This document shows positions 45,819 to 55,058 of a DNA stretch of 64,000 bases, in pieces. Origin of the DNA: Streptomyces composti (GTDB taxonomy: Bacteria > Actinomycetota > Actinomycetes > Streptomycetales > Streptomycetaceae); assembly GCF_012034205.1 (NCBI RefSeq), contig NZ_JAATEM010000010.1:120760-184759 (forward strand). The letters run 5' to 3'. The notes beneath the pieces were generated by a model. That model was given only the letters and a program-made list of their open reading frames with translations. It was not told the origin of the DNA and ran no database searches. How positions within the stretch are numbered: the stretch's first letter is position 1; the number at the start of each line of letters is the position of its first letter. A program made the translations under genes and the position numbers.

Positions 45819-45852
45819 CCGCGCCCCCCAGGTTCTAGCCTGGGGGGCGCGG
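45819..45852 (+). terminator. 14-bp perfect hairpin between ftsH and folE
   Basis: CCGCGCCCCCCAGG (45819-45832) pairs perfectly with CCTGGGGGGCGCGG (45839-45852) around the loop TTCTAG. It separates ftsH from folE, 40 bases past the ftsH stop. Confidence 0.88.
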
Positions 45853-45919
45853 TATGTGCGTCACCGCACCGGATATGCGTCCCCCCGGGCACGCGCGCAG
45901 GCAAGGAACGAGGCTCCAC

Positions 45920-46525
45920 ATGACCGACCCCGTGACGCTGGACGGCCAGGTCCCGATCGGCGAGTTCGACGAGAAGCGGGCGCAGAACGCGATCCGGGAA
46001 CTACTCATCGCGGTCGGTGAGGACCCGGACCGGGAGGGCCTGCAGGAGACGCCGGCACGGGTGGCGCGGGCGTACAAGGAGATATTCGCGGGCCTGTGGC
46101 AGAAGCCCGAGGACGTGCTGACCACCACCTTCGATCTCGGGCACGACGAGATGGTGCTGGTGAAGGACATCGAGGTCTACTCGACCTGCGAGCACCACCT
46201 GGTGCCCTTCCGGGGCGTGGCGCACGTCGGCTACATCCCCTCGACCAGCGGCAAGATCACCGGCCTGTCGAAGCTGGCCCGCCTGGTCGACGTCTTCGCC
46301 CGCCGCCCCCAGGTGCAGGAACGCCTCACGACCCAGATCGCCGACTCCCTCATGGAGATCCTGGAGCCGCGCGGGGTGATCGTGGTCGTCGAGTGCGAGC
46401 ACATGTGCATGTCCATGCGCGGCATCCGCAAGCCCGGCGCCAAGACCCTCACCTCGGCCGTCCGCGGTCAGCTCAGGGACGCGGCGACCCGCAACGAGGC
46501 GATGAGCCTGATCATGGCTCGCTGA
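45920..46525 (+). CDS. folE: GTP cyclohydrolase I
   Basis: First step of folate synthesis: GTP to 7,8-dihydroneopterin triphosphate. A 201-residue enzyme with the zinc ligands in [10 protein letters not shown] and [12 protein letters not shown], and the [23 protein letters not shown] signature. I start at the ATG at 45920 (TDPVTLDGQ), consistent with family length; an upstream in-frame ATG would lie in the terminator-proximal gap. It faces the folP-folB-folK group tail to tail, with DUF3180 between. Confidence 0.97.
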   Translation: MTDPVTLDGQVPIGEFDEKRAQNAIRELLIAVGEDPDREGLQETPARVARAYKEIFAGLWQKPEDVLTTTFDLGHDEMVLVKDIEVYSTCEHHLVPFRGVAHVGYIPSTSGKITGLSKLARLVDVFARRPQVQERLTTQIADSLMEILEPRGVIVVVECEHMCMSMRGIRKPGAKTLTSAVRGQLRDAATRNEAMSLIMAR

Positions 46526-46598
46526 GCCTCCGAGACGCTGGGTCTGCGGGACGCTCGCTTCCGGCCGGTCCGGCCCGGGCCGGCAGCTGGACCGCCTC

Positions 46599-47087
46599 TC
46601 AGGCCGCCGGGGCGGCGCCCTCGGTGTCGTCGTCCTCGTCGTCGGGGAGCTTGCAGACGCGTTCGAGGAAGATGCCGGCCGCTATGACCCCGATGCCCGC
46701 GACGACGGAGAAGCCGGCGTAGATGGCCTGGTCGCGGCGGGCGGGGACCTCCAGGGACTCCAGCAGGAAGACGCAGACGCCGCCGTACATGCCGGCCACC
46801 AGGGCGGCGACCAGGGCGCTGGCCTGACCGAAGACCACCGCCCGGGCCGCCATCAGGGGATCGACGCCCTTGGCGTCGGGGCGCCGCTCGCGCTGGGCCT
46901 TGAGCCGGGCGCGCAGGGACAGCGCCGTGGCCGTGAGCACCGTGGCGATCAGGGCGAGCACGATCGGGGCGGCCACGGGGACGCTCGGCAGGGTCCCGAA
47001 GGCGTTCCACAGGCGGGCCCCGGCCCAGGACAGGATCCCGGCGACGACGAAAACGCCGGCCAGCACCCGGATGCGCAGCTGTCTCAC
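46599..47087 (-). CDS. DUF3180 membrane protein
   Basis: A 162-residue membrane protein with four predicted helices (about residues 6-24, 36-56, 82-104 and 118-138) and a very acidic C-terminal tail. It matches DUF3180, a family that regularly follows folK in actinobacteria; function unknown. The GTG start has GGGAAGGGAC a few bases upstream. It is 41 bases downstream of folK and likely in the same transcript. Confidence 0.85.
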   Translation of the reverse strand: MRQLRIRVLAGVFVVAGILSWAGARLWNAFGTLPSVPVAAPIVLALIATVLTATALSLRARLKAQRERRPDAKGVDPLMAARAVVFGQASALVAALVAGMYGGVCVFLLESLEVPARRDQAIYAGFSVVAGIGVIAAGIFLERVCKLPDDEDDDTEGAAPAA

Positions 47088-47128
47088 GGTGTCCCTTCCC
47101 CGGCTGTCGGTCGTGTCGACCTTAACGG

Positions 47129-47740
47129 CTACTCGGGCAGCCGGAGTTCCAGGTCCGGGCGCTGAGTCACACCCTGGCGGGTGACCTCGTCCAGCAGCGC
47201 GGCGACCGGGCCGCGGCCGGGCAGTTCGGCCTCCGGGTCGACGTCGTGCCAGGGGGCGAGGACGAAGGCGCGTTCGTGCGCGCGGGGGTGGGGGAGTGTG
47301 AGCTGCGGGTCGTCGGAGCGGACCTCCGCGTAGGAGACGATGTCCACGTCCAGCGTGCGCGGGCCCCACCGTTCGTCGCGGACGCGGTGGAAGGCCTCCT
47401 CCACCGCCTGCGCCCGCTCCAGCAGGGAGGACGGCGGCAGGGTGGTCTTCAGCACCGCGACCGCGTTGAAGTACGAGGGCTGGCTGCCGGGCTCGACGCC
47501 CCACGGCTCCGTCTCGTAGACCGGCGAGACGGCCTTGACCCGGATGCCGGGGGTGTCCTCCAGCGCGTCCACGGCCCCCTGCAGGGTCTCCAGGCGGTTG
47601 CCGAGGTTGGCGCCGAGGGAGACCACCGCGCGTTTGGGGTTCTGCAGCGTGGAGTCGGCGGCGTCGACCCGCTCGACCACGGAGGCGGGCACGGGCTGAA
47701 CGGTCGGGTCCGTGGACCCCTGAGTGAACGGCCTGGTCAT
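47129..47740 (-). CDS. folK: 6-hydroxymethyl-dihydropterin pyrophosphokinase
   Basis: Transfers pyrophosphate from ATP to 6-hydroxymethyl-7,8-dihydropterin. A 203-residue protein; the kinase domain begins after a 35-residue N-terminal extension at AVVSLGANLGNR and includes SPVYETEPWG, the RWGPRTLDVDIV motif that binds pterin and metal, and LPHPRAHERAFVLAPW. The ATG overlaps the folB stop by four bases (ATGA), so the two are translationally coupled. Confidence 0.96.
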   Translation of the reverse strand: MTRPFTQGSTDPTVQPVPASVVERVDAADSTLQNPKRAVVSLGANLGNRLETLQGAVDALEDTPGIRVKAVSPVYETEPWGVEPGSQPSYFNAVAVLKTTLPPSSLLERAQAVEEAFHRVRDERWGPRTLDVDIVSYAEVRSDDPQLTLPHPRAHERAFVLAPWHDVDPEAELPGRGPVAALLDEVTRQGVTQRPDLELRLPE

Positions 47741-48096
47741 ACGCGGCTCCGGGTGATGGTGACGGTCACGTCGTCGAACGGAACGGTGATCGGGGCGTCC
47801 GGCTTGTGGACGCAGACCTCGACCTCCCGCACCGCGTCGTGCTTCAGACAGACCTCGGCGATGCGCTCGGCGAGCGTCTCGATGAGGTTGACGGGCTCGC
47901 CCTGCACGACGGCCACGACCTCCTCGGCCACGACGCCGTAGTGCACGGTCTTCGTCAGGTCGTCGTCGGCCGCGGCCGGGCGGGTGTCGAGGCCGAGGAC
48001 CAGGTCCACGATGAAGGTCTGGCCCTCCTCGCGTTCCCTGGGGAACACACCGTGGTGCCCACGGGCCCTCAGGCCGCGCAGCGCGACACGATCCAC
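47737..48096 (-). CDS. folB: dihydroneopterin aldolase
   Basis: Cleaves 7,8-dihydroneopterin to 6-hydroxymethyl-dihydropterin and glycolaldehyde. A 119-residue enzyme with GHHGVFPREREEGQTFIVDL, the catalytic-region NLIETLAERIAEVCL and a terminal strand VTVTITR. The GTG at 48096 follows AGGAG by eight bases. It precedes folK with a 4-base overlap. The 253-base gap before it probably carries its own promoter. Confidence 0.95.
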   Translation of the reverse strand: MDRVALRGLRARGHHGVFPREREEGQTFIVDLVLGLDTRPAAADDDLTKTVHYGVVAEEVVAVVQGEPVNLIETLAERIAEVCLKHDAVREVEVCVHKPDAPITVPFDDVTVTITRSRV

Positions 48097-48349
48097 GCGA
48101 ATCACTCCTGCAGTCGTCGGTCCGGCCGGCCGTGCCGCGTGCGGGCGGCACACGACGGCCTTCTGTCGAATCTACCTGCGGGCACCGACGCCACCGGACC
48201 ACCGGTGGCACGGGCCGGGAGCTGTGCCGCGAGGGTTCATCCCGCGTTTGCCCTGGAGAGGCCGGGTGCTCACGGCGCGGAAGCCGCCCCTACCCGCCGC
48301 CGCATGATTCCAACCATGTGCGCGACCGCACAACGACGAGGGGGCGGCG

Positions 48350-48877
48350 TCAGGCGGGGCTGTCGTCGACGGGGGCGTCGTCGGGCGGGGTCTCGTCGTC
48401 CTCCTCGGCCTCGGCGAGCACCGGGGAGGCGTGGTGGGACCACAGCTTCCAGCCGGCCGGTGTGCGCCGGAACACATTGGTGGCCACCACCAGCTGGCCC
48501 ACCAGCGGGCCGAGCTCCTCGCCCTCCTCGGGGGCGGGACCGCCGCTGAGGATGTTCTCCGTGCAGGTCACCACGGCGGTGTCACCGGTGACCGAGACAT
48601 GGACGTCGGTGAGGAAGAACTGGATGTAGTCGGTGCCCGCCATGATCACCGCGTAGGAGCGCAGGACCTCGCCGCGCCCGGTGAGCACCGGCCAGCCCGG
48701 GTGCACGCAGGAGACCACGCCGGCCTCCGCCGGGTCGTGGTAGCTCTCGTCGACGCCGAGATCCGCCGGGGCGAGCCAGAGCGAGGCGATCTCCTCGAAG
48801 TCGCCCCGTTCGAGTGCCTCGTAGTAGGCCCTGTTGGCGGCCTCGACCTGCTCGACGTCGGTGTGGGGGGCGCTCAC
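48350..48877 (-). CDS. SnoaL/NTF2-like protein
   Basis: A 175-residue protein with an NTF2-like cone fold: VEAANRAYYEALERGDFEEIASLW, HPGWPVLTGRGEVLRSYAVIM and VVATNVFRRTPAGWKLWSHHASP. This fold is used by enzymes and binding proteins alike, and no catalytic residues can be assigned. The C-terminal 25 residues are very acidic. Its GTG overlaps the folP stop by four bases (GTGA), so it is translationally coupled to folP; a link to folate metabolism is suggested only by position. Confidence 0.88.
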   Translation of the reverse strand: MSAPHTDVEQVEAANRAYYEALERGDFEEIASLWLAPADLGVDESYHDPAEAGVVSCVHPGWPVLTGRGEVLRSYAVIMAGTDYIQFFLTDVHVSVTGDTAVVTCTENILSGGPAPEEGEELGPLVGQLVVATNVFRRTPAGWKLWSHHASPVLAEAEEDDETPPDDAPVDDSPA

Positions 48878-49797
48878 CGGGCTCCTTCCGCGCCGTCCGC
48901 GCCGTGCGCGAGGGTCGCAGAGGGCGCAGGCGCCGAGGTGCGTGCCTGCGCGATGGCGTGGGCGACGCGTACGGCGTCGGCCGAGGGGCGGACCTCGTGC
49001 ACCCGGACGGCCCAGGCGCCGGCCTGCGCGGCCAGGGCGGAGACGGCGGCGGTGGCCGCGTCGCGCTCCCGCGCGGGGGGCGGTGTGCCGTCCGGTCCTG
49101 CCAGGACCCGGCCGAGGAACCGCTTGCGGGAGGCGGCGACCAGCAGCGGGTGGCCCAGCGCCAGCAGCCGGTCGATCCGGGCGAGCAGCGCCAGGTCGTG
49201 CTCGGCGTCCTTGGAGAAGCCCAGACCGGGGTCGACGATCAGCCGGTCCTCGGCGATCCCGCCCTCCAGCACGGCGTCCACCCGCGCCCGCAGCTCGTCG
49301 GCGACCTCGGTGACGACGTCGCCGTAGACCCCTCGGATGTTGCCGCCCTCCAGGAAGCCGCGCCAGTGCATGACGACGAAGGGGGCGCCCGCGTCGGCCA
49401 CGACGCGGATCATGCCGGGGTCGGCGAGGCCGCCGCTGACGTCGTTGACCAGGACGGCACCGGCGGCGAGGGCCTGCTCGGCGACGGAGGCCCGCATGGT
49501 GTCGACGGAGATCGTGACGCCCTCGGAGGCGAGGCCCCGGACCACCGGGATGACCCGCTTGAGCTCCTCGGCCTCGTCGACGCGGGTCGCGCCGGGCCGG
49601 GTGGACTCTCCGCCGACGTCCACCAGATCAGCGCCCTGGGCGATCAGCTCCAGGCCGTGCTTGACGGCGTTCGTCGTGTCGAACCAGCGGCCGCCGTCGG
49701 AGAAGGAGTCGGGGGTGACGTTCACGACTCCCATGACCGCGCACCGGTCCCAGTGAGGAAGGCCCGCGACATGAGGGCGTCCGCTGTGATTGCTCAT
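48874..49797 (-). CDS. folP: dihydropteroate synthase
   Basis: Joins 6-hydroxymethyl-dihydropterin pyrophosphate with p-aminobenzoate; the sulfonamide target. A 307-residue TIM-barrel enzyme with GVVNVTPDSFSDGG, DVGGESTRPGA, ISVDTMRASVAEQAL, LVNDVSGG and the late VAASRKRFLG loop. The start is the ATG at 49797 before SNHSGRPHVAG. The C-terminal tail (APAPSATLAHGADGAEGAR) is a variable extension. First gene of the minus-strand folate group. Confidence 0.97.
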   Translation of the reverse strand: MSNHSGRPHVAGLPHWDRCAVMGVVNVTPDSFSDGGRWFDTTNAVKHGLELIAQGADLVDVGGESTRPGATRVDEAEELKRVIPVVRGLASEGVTISVDTMRASVAEQALAAGAVLVNDVSGGLADPGMIRVVADAGAPFVVMHWRGFLEGGNIRGVYGDVVTEVADELRARVDAVLEGGIAEDRLIVDPGLGFSKDAEHDLALLARIDRLLALGHPLLVAASRKRFLGRVLAGPDGTPPPARERDAATAAVSALAAQAGAWAVRVHEVRPSADAVRVAHAIAQARTSAPAPSATLAHGADGAEGAR

Positions 49798-49930
49798 ATG
49801 TTCAGCGTAGGCCCAGGCGGCGCCGGTGCAGCGCCGCGCCCCGGCCGGTGCCCCCCGTACAGAGCCCCCGGGCGCCCCTCGCGCAGGCGCACCCCTCGCG
49901 CGAACCCCGCCCGGACCACCCCGTCCGGCG

Positions 49931-51817
49931 TCAGGCGGCGCGCACCGTGTTCTCCGACGGGCCGCGGTCCAGCATGTGCGTGCAGGGCCGGCGGGCCGGG
50001 GTGCGGCGGCGCAGGAAGCGCGGCAGTGGCACGGACGGGTTGAGGAAACCTTCCGCCTGCATCGCGGCGAAGCCGATGCGGGGCAGGTCGGCCGAGGCCC
50101 GGTAGACCACGAAGCGGGGCTCCCAGCGGGGCCGGAACTTGGCGTTGAACTTGTACAGCGACTCGATCTGGAACCAGCGCGACAGGAACAGCAGCAGCCC
50201 CCGCCAGGCCCGCAGCACCGGCCCCGCGCCGATCCTCTCGCCGCGCGCGAGCGCCGAGCGGAACATGGCGAAGTTGAGCGAGACCCGTTCGATGCCGAAG
50301 GCCGGCGCGGCCCGCAGCGCGGCCACGATGAGCAGCTCGTTCATGCCCGGGTCGGCCGAGCGGTCCCGGCGCATCAGGTCCAGGGAGACCCCGTCCCCGC
50401 CCCACGGCACGAAGTGCAGGATCGCCTTCAGATCGCCGTACTCGCCCGGCTCGGCGTCGGCCTTGTGGGCGGTGGCGATCAGGCAGTCGCCGTCGGCCGG
50501 GTCGCCGACGCGGCCCAGCGCCATGGAGAAGCCGCGCTCGGTCTCGGTGCCGCGCCAGTCGTCGGCGGCGCGGCGGATGCGGTCCAGTTCGGCCTCACCG
50601 AGGTCACGGACACGCCGTACCCGGGTCTCGTAACCGGCGCGCTCGATGCGCTTGACCATCTGGCGGACGTTGCGCATCGCGCGGCCGGCGAGCGAGAAAT
50701 CCTTGACGTCGACCACCGCCTCGTCGCCGATCTCCAGGGCGTCGAGGCCGGTCTCGCGGGTCCAGACATGGCCGCCGGTCTCGGAGCAGCCCATCACGGC
50801 CGGGGTCCAGGAGTGCGCCCTGGCCTCGTCCATGAAGCGCTCGATGGCACCGGGCCAGGCCTCGACGTCGCCGATCGGGTCGCCGCTGGCGAGCATCACC
50901 CCGGAGACCACGCGGTAGGTGACCGCCGCCTTGCCGCTGGGGGAGAACACCACGGCCTTGTCGCGGCGCAGCGCGAAGTGCCCGAGGGAGTCCCGCCCGC
51001 CGTGCTCGGCGAGCAGCGCGCGCAGCCGGGCCTCGTCCTCCTCCGTCAGCCGGGCCGCCGGGTGCTCGGGGCGGAACGCCAGGTAGATGGTGGTGACGGC
51101 GGTGATCCAGCCCAGGGCGCCGAGGCAGAAGGCGACGGTCCAGGAGGTGTCGCCCCGGTAGTCGACCGGCCCTTCCACCCCGAACAGCCCGTACACCACG
51201 TGGGTCAGCCGGTCGGCCATGCTCGGGTCGCCGATCAGCTGCCCCGGCTGGGCGTTGACGATCACCAGGCCCAGCAGCAGCGAACCGGCGCCCATCAGCA
51301 CGAAGTTGGCCAGCGCCCGCCATCTGCTGCGCGGGTCGGGCAGCGCGGCGAACTGGTCGCGGTGGCGCAGCAGCAGGGCGAGCAGCACCAGCGGGATCAG
51401 CACGCCGAGCACCGAGTGCCGGTAGCTGAACTGGGCCACCGCGCCCGCCGGGAGCAGGGCGACCGCGGCCCGCCAGGCCCGCCGCTTGCCCCGCTTCAGG
51501 CCGTGCGCGAGGAGCAGCAGCAGAACGCCGGCGCTCAGCGAGAGCGCCGCCGCGAAGGACCCGAACGCGCCCGGCAGCACCTCGGCGAGGTCGTGCATCC
51601 GGCTGTGCCGGAAACGCGGGAAGATGCCCGCGGCGATGTCCAGCAGACCGACCAGAGCGCAGGCCCGGCCGACCAGAAGAGGCATGGACTCGGGGCGTGG
51701 CCCGCGCAGCAGCCGGCGCGCACGCCGCGCCATGCCGCCGTCCCGTACGCGCCGGGGCGCACGGGCCGCGAGCTTCGGAACCCAGCCCGACATTTCCTCA
51801 TCTGTCCTGACAGACAT
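49931..51817 (-). CDS. phosphatidylglycerol lysyltransferase-like membrane protein (MprF/DUF2156)
   Basis: A 628-residue protein: about seven membrane helices in residues 45-260, then a cytoplasmic DUF2156 aminoacyl-transferase domain from about residue 290 (RDSLGHFALRRDKAVVFSPSGKAAVTYRVV) with a GNAT-like double fold, including DPIGD, SETGGHVWTRETGLDALEIGDEAVVD and DLMRRDRSADPGMNELLIVAAL. MprF-type enzymes transfer lysine or alanine from tRNA to phosphatidylglycerol and lower the surface charge, protecting against cationic peptides. Unlike mycobacterial LysX there is no lysyl-tRNA synthetase domain. ATG 51817 has AGGA five bases upstream; ATG 51793 is an alternative. Confidence 0.9.
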   Translation of the reverse strand: MSVRTDEEMSGWVPKLAARAPRRVRDGGMARRARRLLRGPRPESMPLLVGRACALVGLLDIAAGIFPRFRHSRMHDLAEVLPGAFGSFAAALSLSAGVLLLLLAHGLKRGKRRAWRAAVALLPAGAVAQFSYRHSVLGVLIPLVLLALLLRHRDQFAALPDPRSRWRALANFVLMGAGSLLLGLVIVNAQPGQLIGDPSMADRLTHVVYGLFGVEGPVDYRGDTSWTVAFCLGALGWITAVTTIYLAFRPEHPAARLTEEDEARLRALLAEHGGRDSLGHFALRRDKAVVFSPSGKAAVTYRVVSGVMLASGDPIGDVEAWPGAIERFMDEARAHSWTPAVMGCSETGGHVWTRETGLDALEIGDEAVVDVKDFSLAGRAMRNVRQMVKRIERAGYETRVRRVRDLGEAELDRIRRAADDWRGTETERGFSMALGRVGDPADGDCLIATAHKADAEPGEYGDLKAILHFVPWGGDGVSLDLMRRDRSADPGMNELLIVAALRAAPAFGIERVSLNFAMFRSALARGERIGAGPVLRAWRGLLLFLSRWFQIESLYKFNAKFRPRWEPRFVVYRASADLPRIGFAAMQAEGFLNPSVPLPRFLRRRTPARRPCTHMLDRGPSENTVRAA

Positions 51818-52023
51818 CGCAATCCTGTAGTTCGGCGAGAGACGATGGATCCGGTGCCGATCGGGCATCCGGCGACATTGCGCCCTCTAGGACGGTGTCT
51901 CGGGAGGAGAGGTTCACTCCTCTCGCCGAAGCCGCCGAACAGGCCAACGACAGCCCGGCGCCGCCCTCATGACGGAGCAGGGGCGGCAGGCGCCGGGCAG
52001 AAAGCGCAGGCAGGTACCACCCC

Positions 52024-53148
52024 ATGGGTCTTACGAGCGACACGCTGCTGTGGGCGACCGCCCTCGCCGCGGCCCTGCTGTTCACCGGCACGGTGTGGCT
52101 GTGGCCACGGCTGGCCCGGCGCACCTGGCGGGCGATCTGCGGGCGGGTGGGCCTGCTGCTCGCCACCCAGCTGGCGATCTTCGCCGCGGTGGGCCTCGCC
52201 GCCAACCAGGCGTTCGGGTTCTACGCCGGATGGGCCGACCTGTTCGGCCGGCAGAAGGGCCAGGGCGTCGTCGTCGACCACGCGGCGGGCAGCGGCCTGA
52301 AGGTCGTCGGCAGCGGGCCGGTGCCCGGAGTCGCGGGCACCCGGCCCGAGGAGAGCGGCCGCATCGACGAGGTCCGCATCTCGGGCCGCGCCAGCCGCAT
52401 CGTCTCCCCCGCCTACGTGTATCTGCCGCCGGAGTACTTCCGCGCCGAACACCGCCGCCGCGACTTCCCCGCGGCCGTCGTCCTCACCGGATATCCGGGC
52501 ACCGCACGGGCGCTCGTCGACAAGCTGCGCTATCCGCGCACCGTCCACCGGGCGGCCCGCGAGGGGAGAATGCCGCCGATGATCCTGGTGATGCTGCGCC
52601 CGACCGTCGCGCCGCCCCGGGACACCGAATGCGTGGACGTCCCGGACGGGCCGCAGACCGAGACCTTCTTCGCCAGGGACCTGCCCGAGACGATCGCCGG
52701 TCACTACCGGGTCGAGGAGGGGCGCGGCGCGTGGGGTGTGGTCGGCAACTCCACCGGCGGCTACTGCGCGCTGAAGCTGGCGATCCACCACCCCGAGGTC
52801 TTCGGCGCGGGCGCCGGGCTCTCCGCGTACTACAAGGCGCCGACCGACCCCACCACCGGCGATCTCTTCCACGGAGACGAGCGGCTCCGCGACGAGGCCG
52901 ACCTGCGCTGGTACATCGGGCACCGGCCCGCCCCCGACACCTCGCTCCTGGTCACCAGCAGCAAGAAGGGCGAGTCCAACTACTGGGACACGGTGAAGTT
53001 CATCGAGCAGGTGAAGGCCACCGGCCGCACCCGCATCTCGTCGATCATCCTGGAAAGCGGCGGCCACAACTTCAACACCTGGCGACGGGAGATTCCGGCC
53101 ACCATGGAGTGGCTCGGGAACCGCCTCGGCGAAGCGAAACGATCTTGA
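52024..53148 (+). CDS. membrane-anchored esterase, antigen 85/esterase D-like
   Basis: A 374-residue protein. Two or three hydrophobic segments at the N terminus (about residues 8-27 and 40-65) anchor it; the remainder is an alpha/beta-hydrolase domain of the esterase D/mycolyltransferase type with nucleophile S243 in GNSTGGYCALKLA and base H348 in SGGHNFNTW. The RIVSPAYVYLPPEYF opening is the family start. Streptomyces lack mycolic acids, so the substrate is probably another envelope or secreted ester. The ATG follows a GAAAGCGCAGGCAGG stretch. Divergent from the lysyl-PG synthase gene, with which it may share envelope roles. Confidence 0.85.
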   Translation: MGLTSDTLLWATALAAALLFTGTVWLWPRLARRTWRAICGRVGLLLATQLAIFAAVGLAANQAFGFYAGWADLFGRQKGQGVVVDHAAGSGLKVVGSGPVPGVAGTRPEESGRIDEVRISGRASRIVSPAYVYLPPEYFRAEHRRRDFPAAVVLTGYPGTARALVDKLRYPRTVHRAAREGRMPPMILVMLRPTVAPPRDTECVDVPDGPQTETFFARDLPETIAGHYRVEEGRGAWGVVGNSTGGYCALKLAIHHPEVFGAGAGLSAYYKAPTDPTTGDLFHGDERLRDEADLRWYIGHRPAPDTSLLVTSSKKGESNYWDTVKFIEQVKATGRTRISSIILESGGHNFNTWRREIPATMEWLGNRLGEAKRS

Positions 53149-53273
53149 AGAACGGGTCCGGTGTCAATTCACGATTCAACCGCGTTCTCTGATGCGCTGT
53201 GAAAGCGCCGGTATGGCTTTGTTTTTGCGGGGCGGGGGTCCATCATTCGCCTACGCGCGGTAAGTTTCTGGCC

Positions 53274-54413
53274 ATGCCACGTGGACGTCACCGCCATTCC
53301 CCGCCTCTGCACAGGATGCTGCCCCCGTCGGCGATCGCAGGCGTGTCCCTCGTCTGTGCCCTGGGGCCCTGGGTGTTCACGCAAACGACGGTGCTACGGG
53401 TCCTGTCCGCGGCCGCGGCGGCCACCGCCGTGGCCGGCGCGGTCGTGATGCGGCGCTGGGACGTCCAGGCGGGCAAACGCGTCGCCGACCTCACGCGCGC
53501 GCGGGCGAGCGACGAGTGGCGTTTCGAGGAGCGGGTCGCCGAACTGGAGGCCGATCTCGACGAGTCGCGCGAGCTGCGCCAGAAGCTGGAGCAGCGGCTG
53601 CGGGCCAAGCGGGCGGAGCTGGCCGGCCTGCGCAACGAGCACGCGGCGCTGCTGCGCCGCTACGCCACGGCCGAGGCGGACCGGGCAAGCGTCCTGGAGC
53701 AGCGCCGGGTACTGGAGATAGAGGCCACGGCCCCCGCACGGGCCCTGCCGGCCGGCACGGGGGGCGCACCCGTCGCGGAGCAGGACGAGCCCGCAGAGGA
53801 GCCGGTCAGGGAGGACGTACCCGCGGTCTTCTCCCCCGAGGGCTCCCAGCTCTTCCTCCGCGCCAACGCCGCCCTGGCGCGCCTCGGGAAGGGCGACGAG
53901 AAGTCCGCGAAGGCGAACTCGGACACGGCGGCGCCCGCCGAGGGCGGGGGCAGCCCCGAGGACGACGGTCCCGAGCCGACCCGGAACGATGCGCCGCCGG
54001 AGGACGAGGCGGCGGGGAAGCCCGAGGCGGTCGCTGGCCATGAGGGGGCGGCCGCCACCCAGGCTCCCTCGGTACCGGCCCAGCAGGGCGAGCGGGCCGC
54101 CGGCCACTTCACGGTGCCGAAGGCTGTCGCGGTCGTGCCGCAGACGGCGCCGGTGCGCCGGTCGGCGCCGGAGGGCGGCTTCGACTTCTTCGGTACGAAG
54201 AAGAAGGGTGTGCAGCGGGCCGCGCTGGAGGCCGTGCAGAACGAGGATCTTGCCGACGTGGTCGGTGAGGAGGCACTGGCGCTGCACAAGGCCGAGGCGG
54301 AGTTCAAGCCGGCGGACAGCGAGTCGCGGGCGGTCAGCCAGGTCATCGACCTCACGGCGCACGACGAAACAGAACAGATCGACGTCCAGGGCCTCCGCAG
54401 CGCGGTCTCCTGA
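53274..54413 (+). CDS. membrane protein with coiled coil and long disordered region
   Basis: A 379-residue protein: a basic His/Arg-rich N-terminal segment, two closely spaced membrane helices (about residues 20-38 and 44-60), then a coiled coil (about 75-155, DEWRFEERVAELEADLDESRELRQKLEQRL), a long acidic disordered stretch (160-300) and a C-terminal conserved-looking part with GGFDFFGTKKK and SQVIDLTAHDETEQID. The layout resembles actinobacterial cell-division or polarity scaffolds that organise at the membrane, but I cannot name it. I start at the ATG at 53274; upstream in-frame ATG has no coding character. The upstream region is relatively AT-rich. Confidence 0.75.
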   Translation: MPRGRHRHSPPLHRMLPPSAIAGVSLVCALGPWVFTQTTVLRVLSAAAAATAVAGAVVMRRWDVQAGKRVADLTRARASDEWRFEERVAELEADLDESRELRQKLEQRLRAKRAELAGLRNEHAALLRRYATAEADRASVLEQRRVLEIEATAPARALPAGTGGAPVAEQDEPAEEPVREDVPAVFSPEGSQLFLRANAALARLGKGDEKSAKANSDTAAPAEGGGSPEDDGPEPTRNDAPPEDEAAGKPEAVAGHEGAAATQAPSVPAQQGERAAGHFTVPKAVAVVPQTAPVRRSAPEGGFDFFGTKKKGVQRAALEAVQNEDLADVVGEEALALHKAEAEFKPADSESRAVSQVIDLTAHDETEQIDVQGLRSAVS

Positions 54414-54565
54414 GCGCCGGTCACTTCTCGCGCAGCCCACGGTGGGCGTTCGGGCCTGACCGGGAGTGCCGTTGCGCGGTCGGTGCGACGGCCCGCGGTC
54501 GTGCAGGTTGCTCGGCGGGCCACCGGTCTTGGGCGTGCCGCAGTCGCGCGCGGCGGGGAGGGGTT

Positions 54566-54661
54566 GGGGTGGTGGTGTCCGCCCGCAGCGGCTGGCGCGT
54601 CCGCGCCCGTACTCGACGGAAACCGATTCCGCGCCAGACCGAGGACGGACACCACCACCCC
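54566..54661. repeat. large cruciform-type inverted repeat
   Basis: A 16-bp arm at 54566-54581 (GGGGTGGTGGTGTCCG) is perfectly complementary to 54646-54661. Inside, CTGGCGCG and CGCGCCAG form a second pair. The outer arms extend by four more G/C pairs after a TT/GG mismatch. It resembles a small mobile palindromic element, but no flanking target duplication is evident. Confidence 0.75.
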
Positions 54662-54860
54662 GGCCCCGACTCACCCACCCCCCGTAGGCGCTACGCGCAC
54701 CCCCACCGGAGCCGCAGCTGCGCCGCAGGCATGGCCACCTCAGCCACCCACGCGCCCGCAGGTGAGAACGAAACGCGCACCGCCACGGGGCACCCGCAGG
54801 CCCCGGAGAACACGCACCCCCACCGGGCCGTGGGCCTCACGCACAGCCGAACCCGCACCC

Positions 54861-55046
54861 CACCCGCAGGCGGGAACGAAGCGCACCCCACCCGCCCGCA
54901 GGCACAGCCGAACGCGGACCCCCACCCGCAGGCGGGAACGAAGCGCACCCCACCCGCCCGCAGGCACAGCCGAACGCGGACCCCCACCCGCAGGCGGGAA
55001 CGAAGCGCACCCCACCCGCCCGCAGGCACAGCCGAACGCGGACCTC
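54861..55046. repeat. three 62-bp direct repeats
   Basis: Copies begin at 54861, 54923 and 54985. The first two are identical and the third differs only in its last bases. Each holds the sub-repeat CACCCGCAGGCGGGAACGAA and GCCCGCAGGCACAGCCGAAC. Confidence 0.95.
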
Positions 55047-55058
55047 ACCGGGCCGCAG

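Larger units (their letters stand above)
54414..55058. other. 645-base repeat-filled convergent gap without genes
   Basis: All frames here are open but have no proper codon use, and the 62-bp repeat is not a multiple of three, so each copy changes frame; I see no gene. It holds a large inverted repeat (54566-54661) and three 62-bp direct repeats (54861-55046). It separates the convergent coiled-coil gene and the PH-domain gene and may also contain their terminators. Confidence 0.75.

Noticed and set aside
49826..52300. 824-codon plus-strand frame opposite the lysyl-PG synthase
   Set aside because: Shadow frame; the minus strand has ordered helices and a DUF2156 domain.
54566..54661. Insertion sequence ends
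   Set aside because: The arms face each other over 64 bp with no transposase and no visible target duplication; kept only as an inverted repeat.
54691..55029. Minus-strand Gly/Arg/Val repeat protein in the 62-bp repeat region
   Set aside because: The repeat unit is 62 bp, so frames shift at each copy; open frames come from lack of AT-rich stops.
54861..55046. CRISPR-like array
   Set aside because: The 62-bp units are contiguous with no unique spacers and no cas genes nearby.
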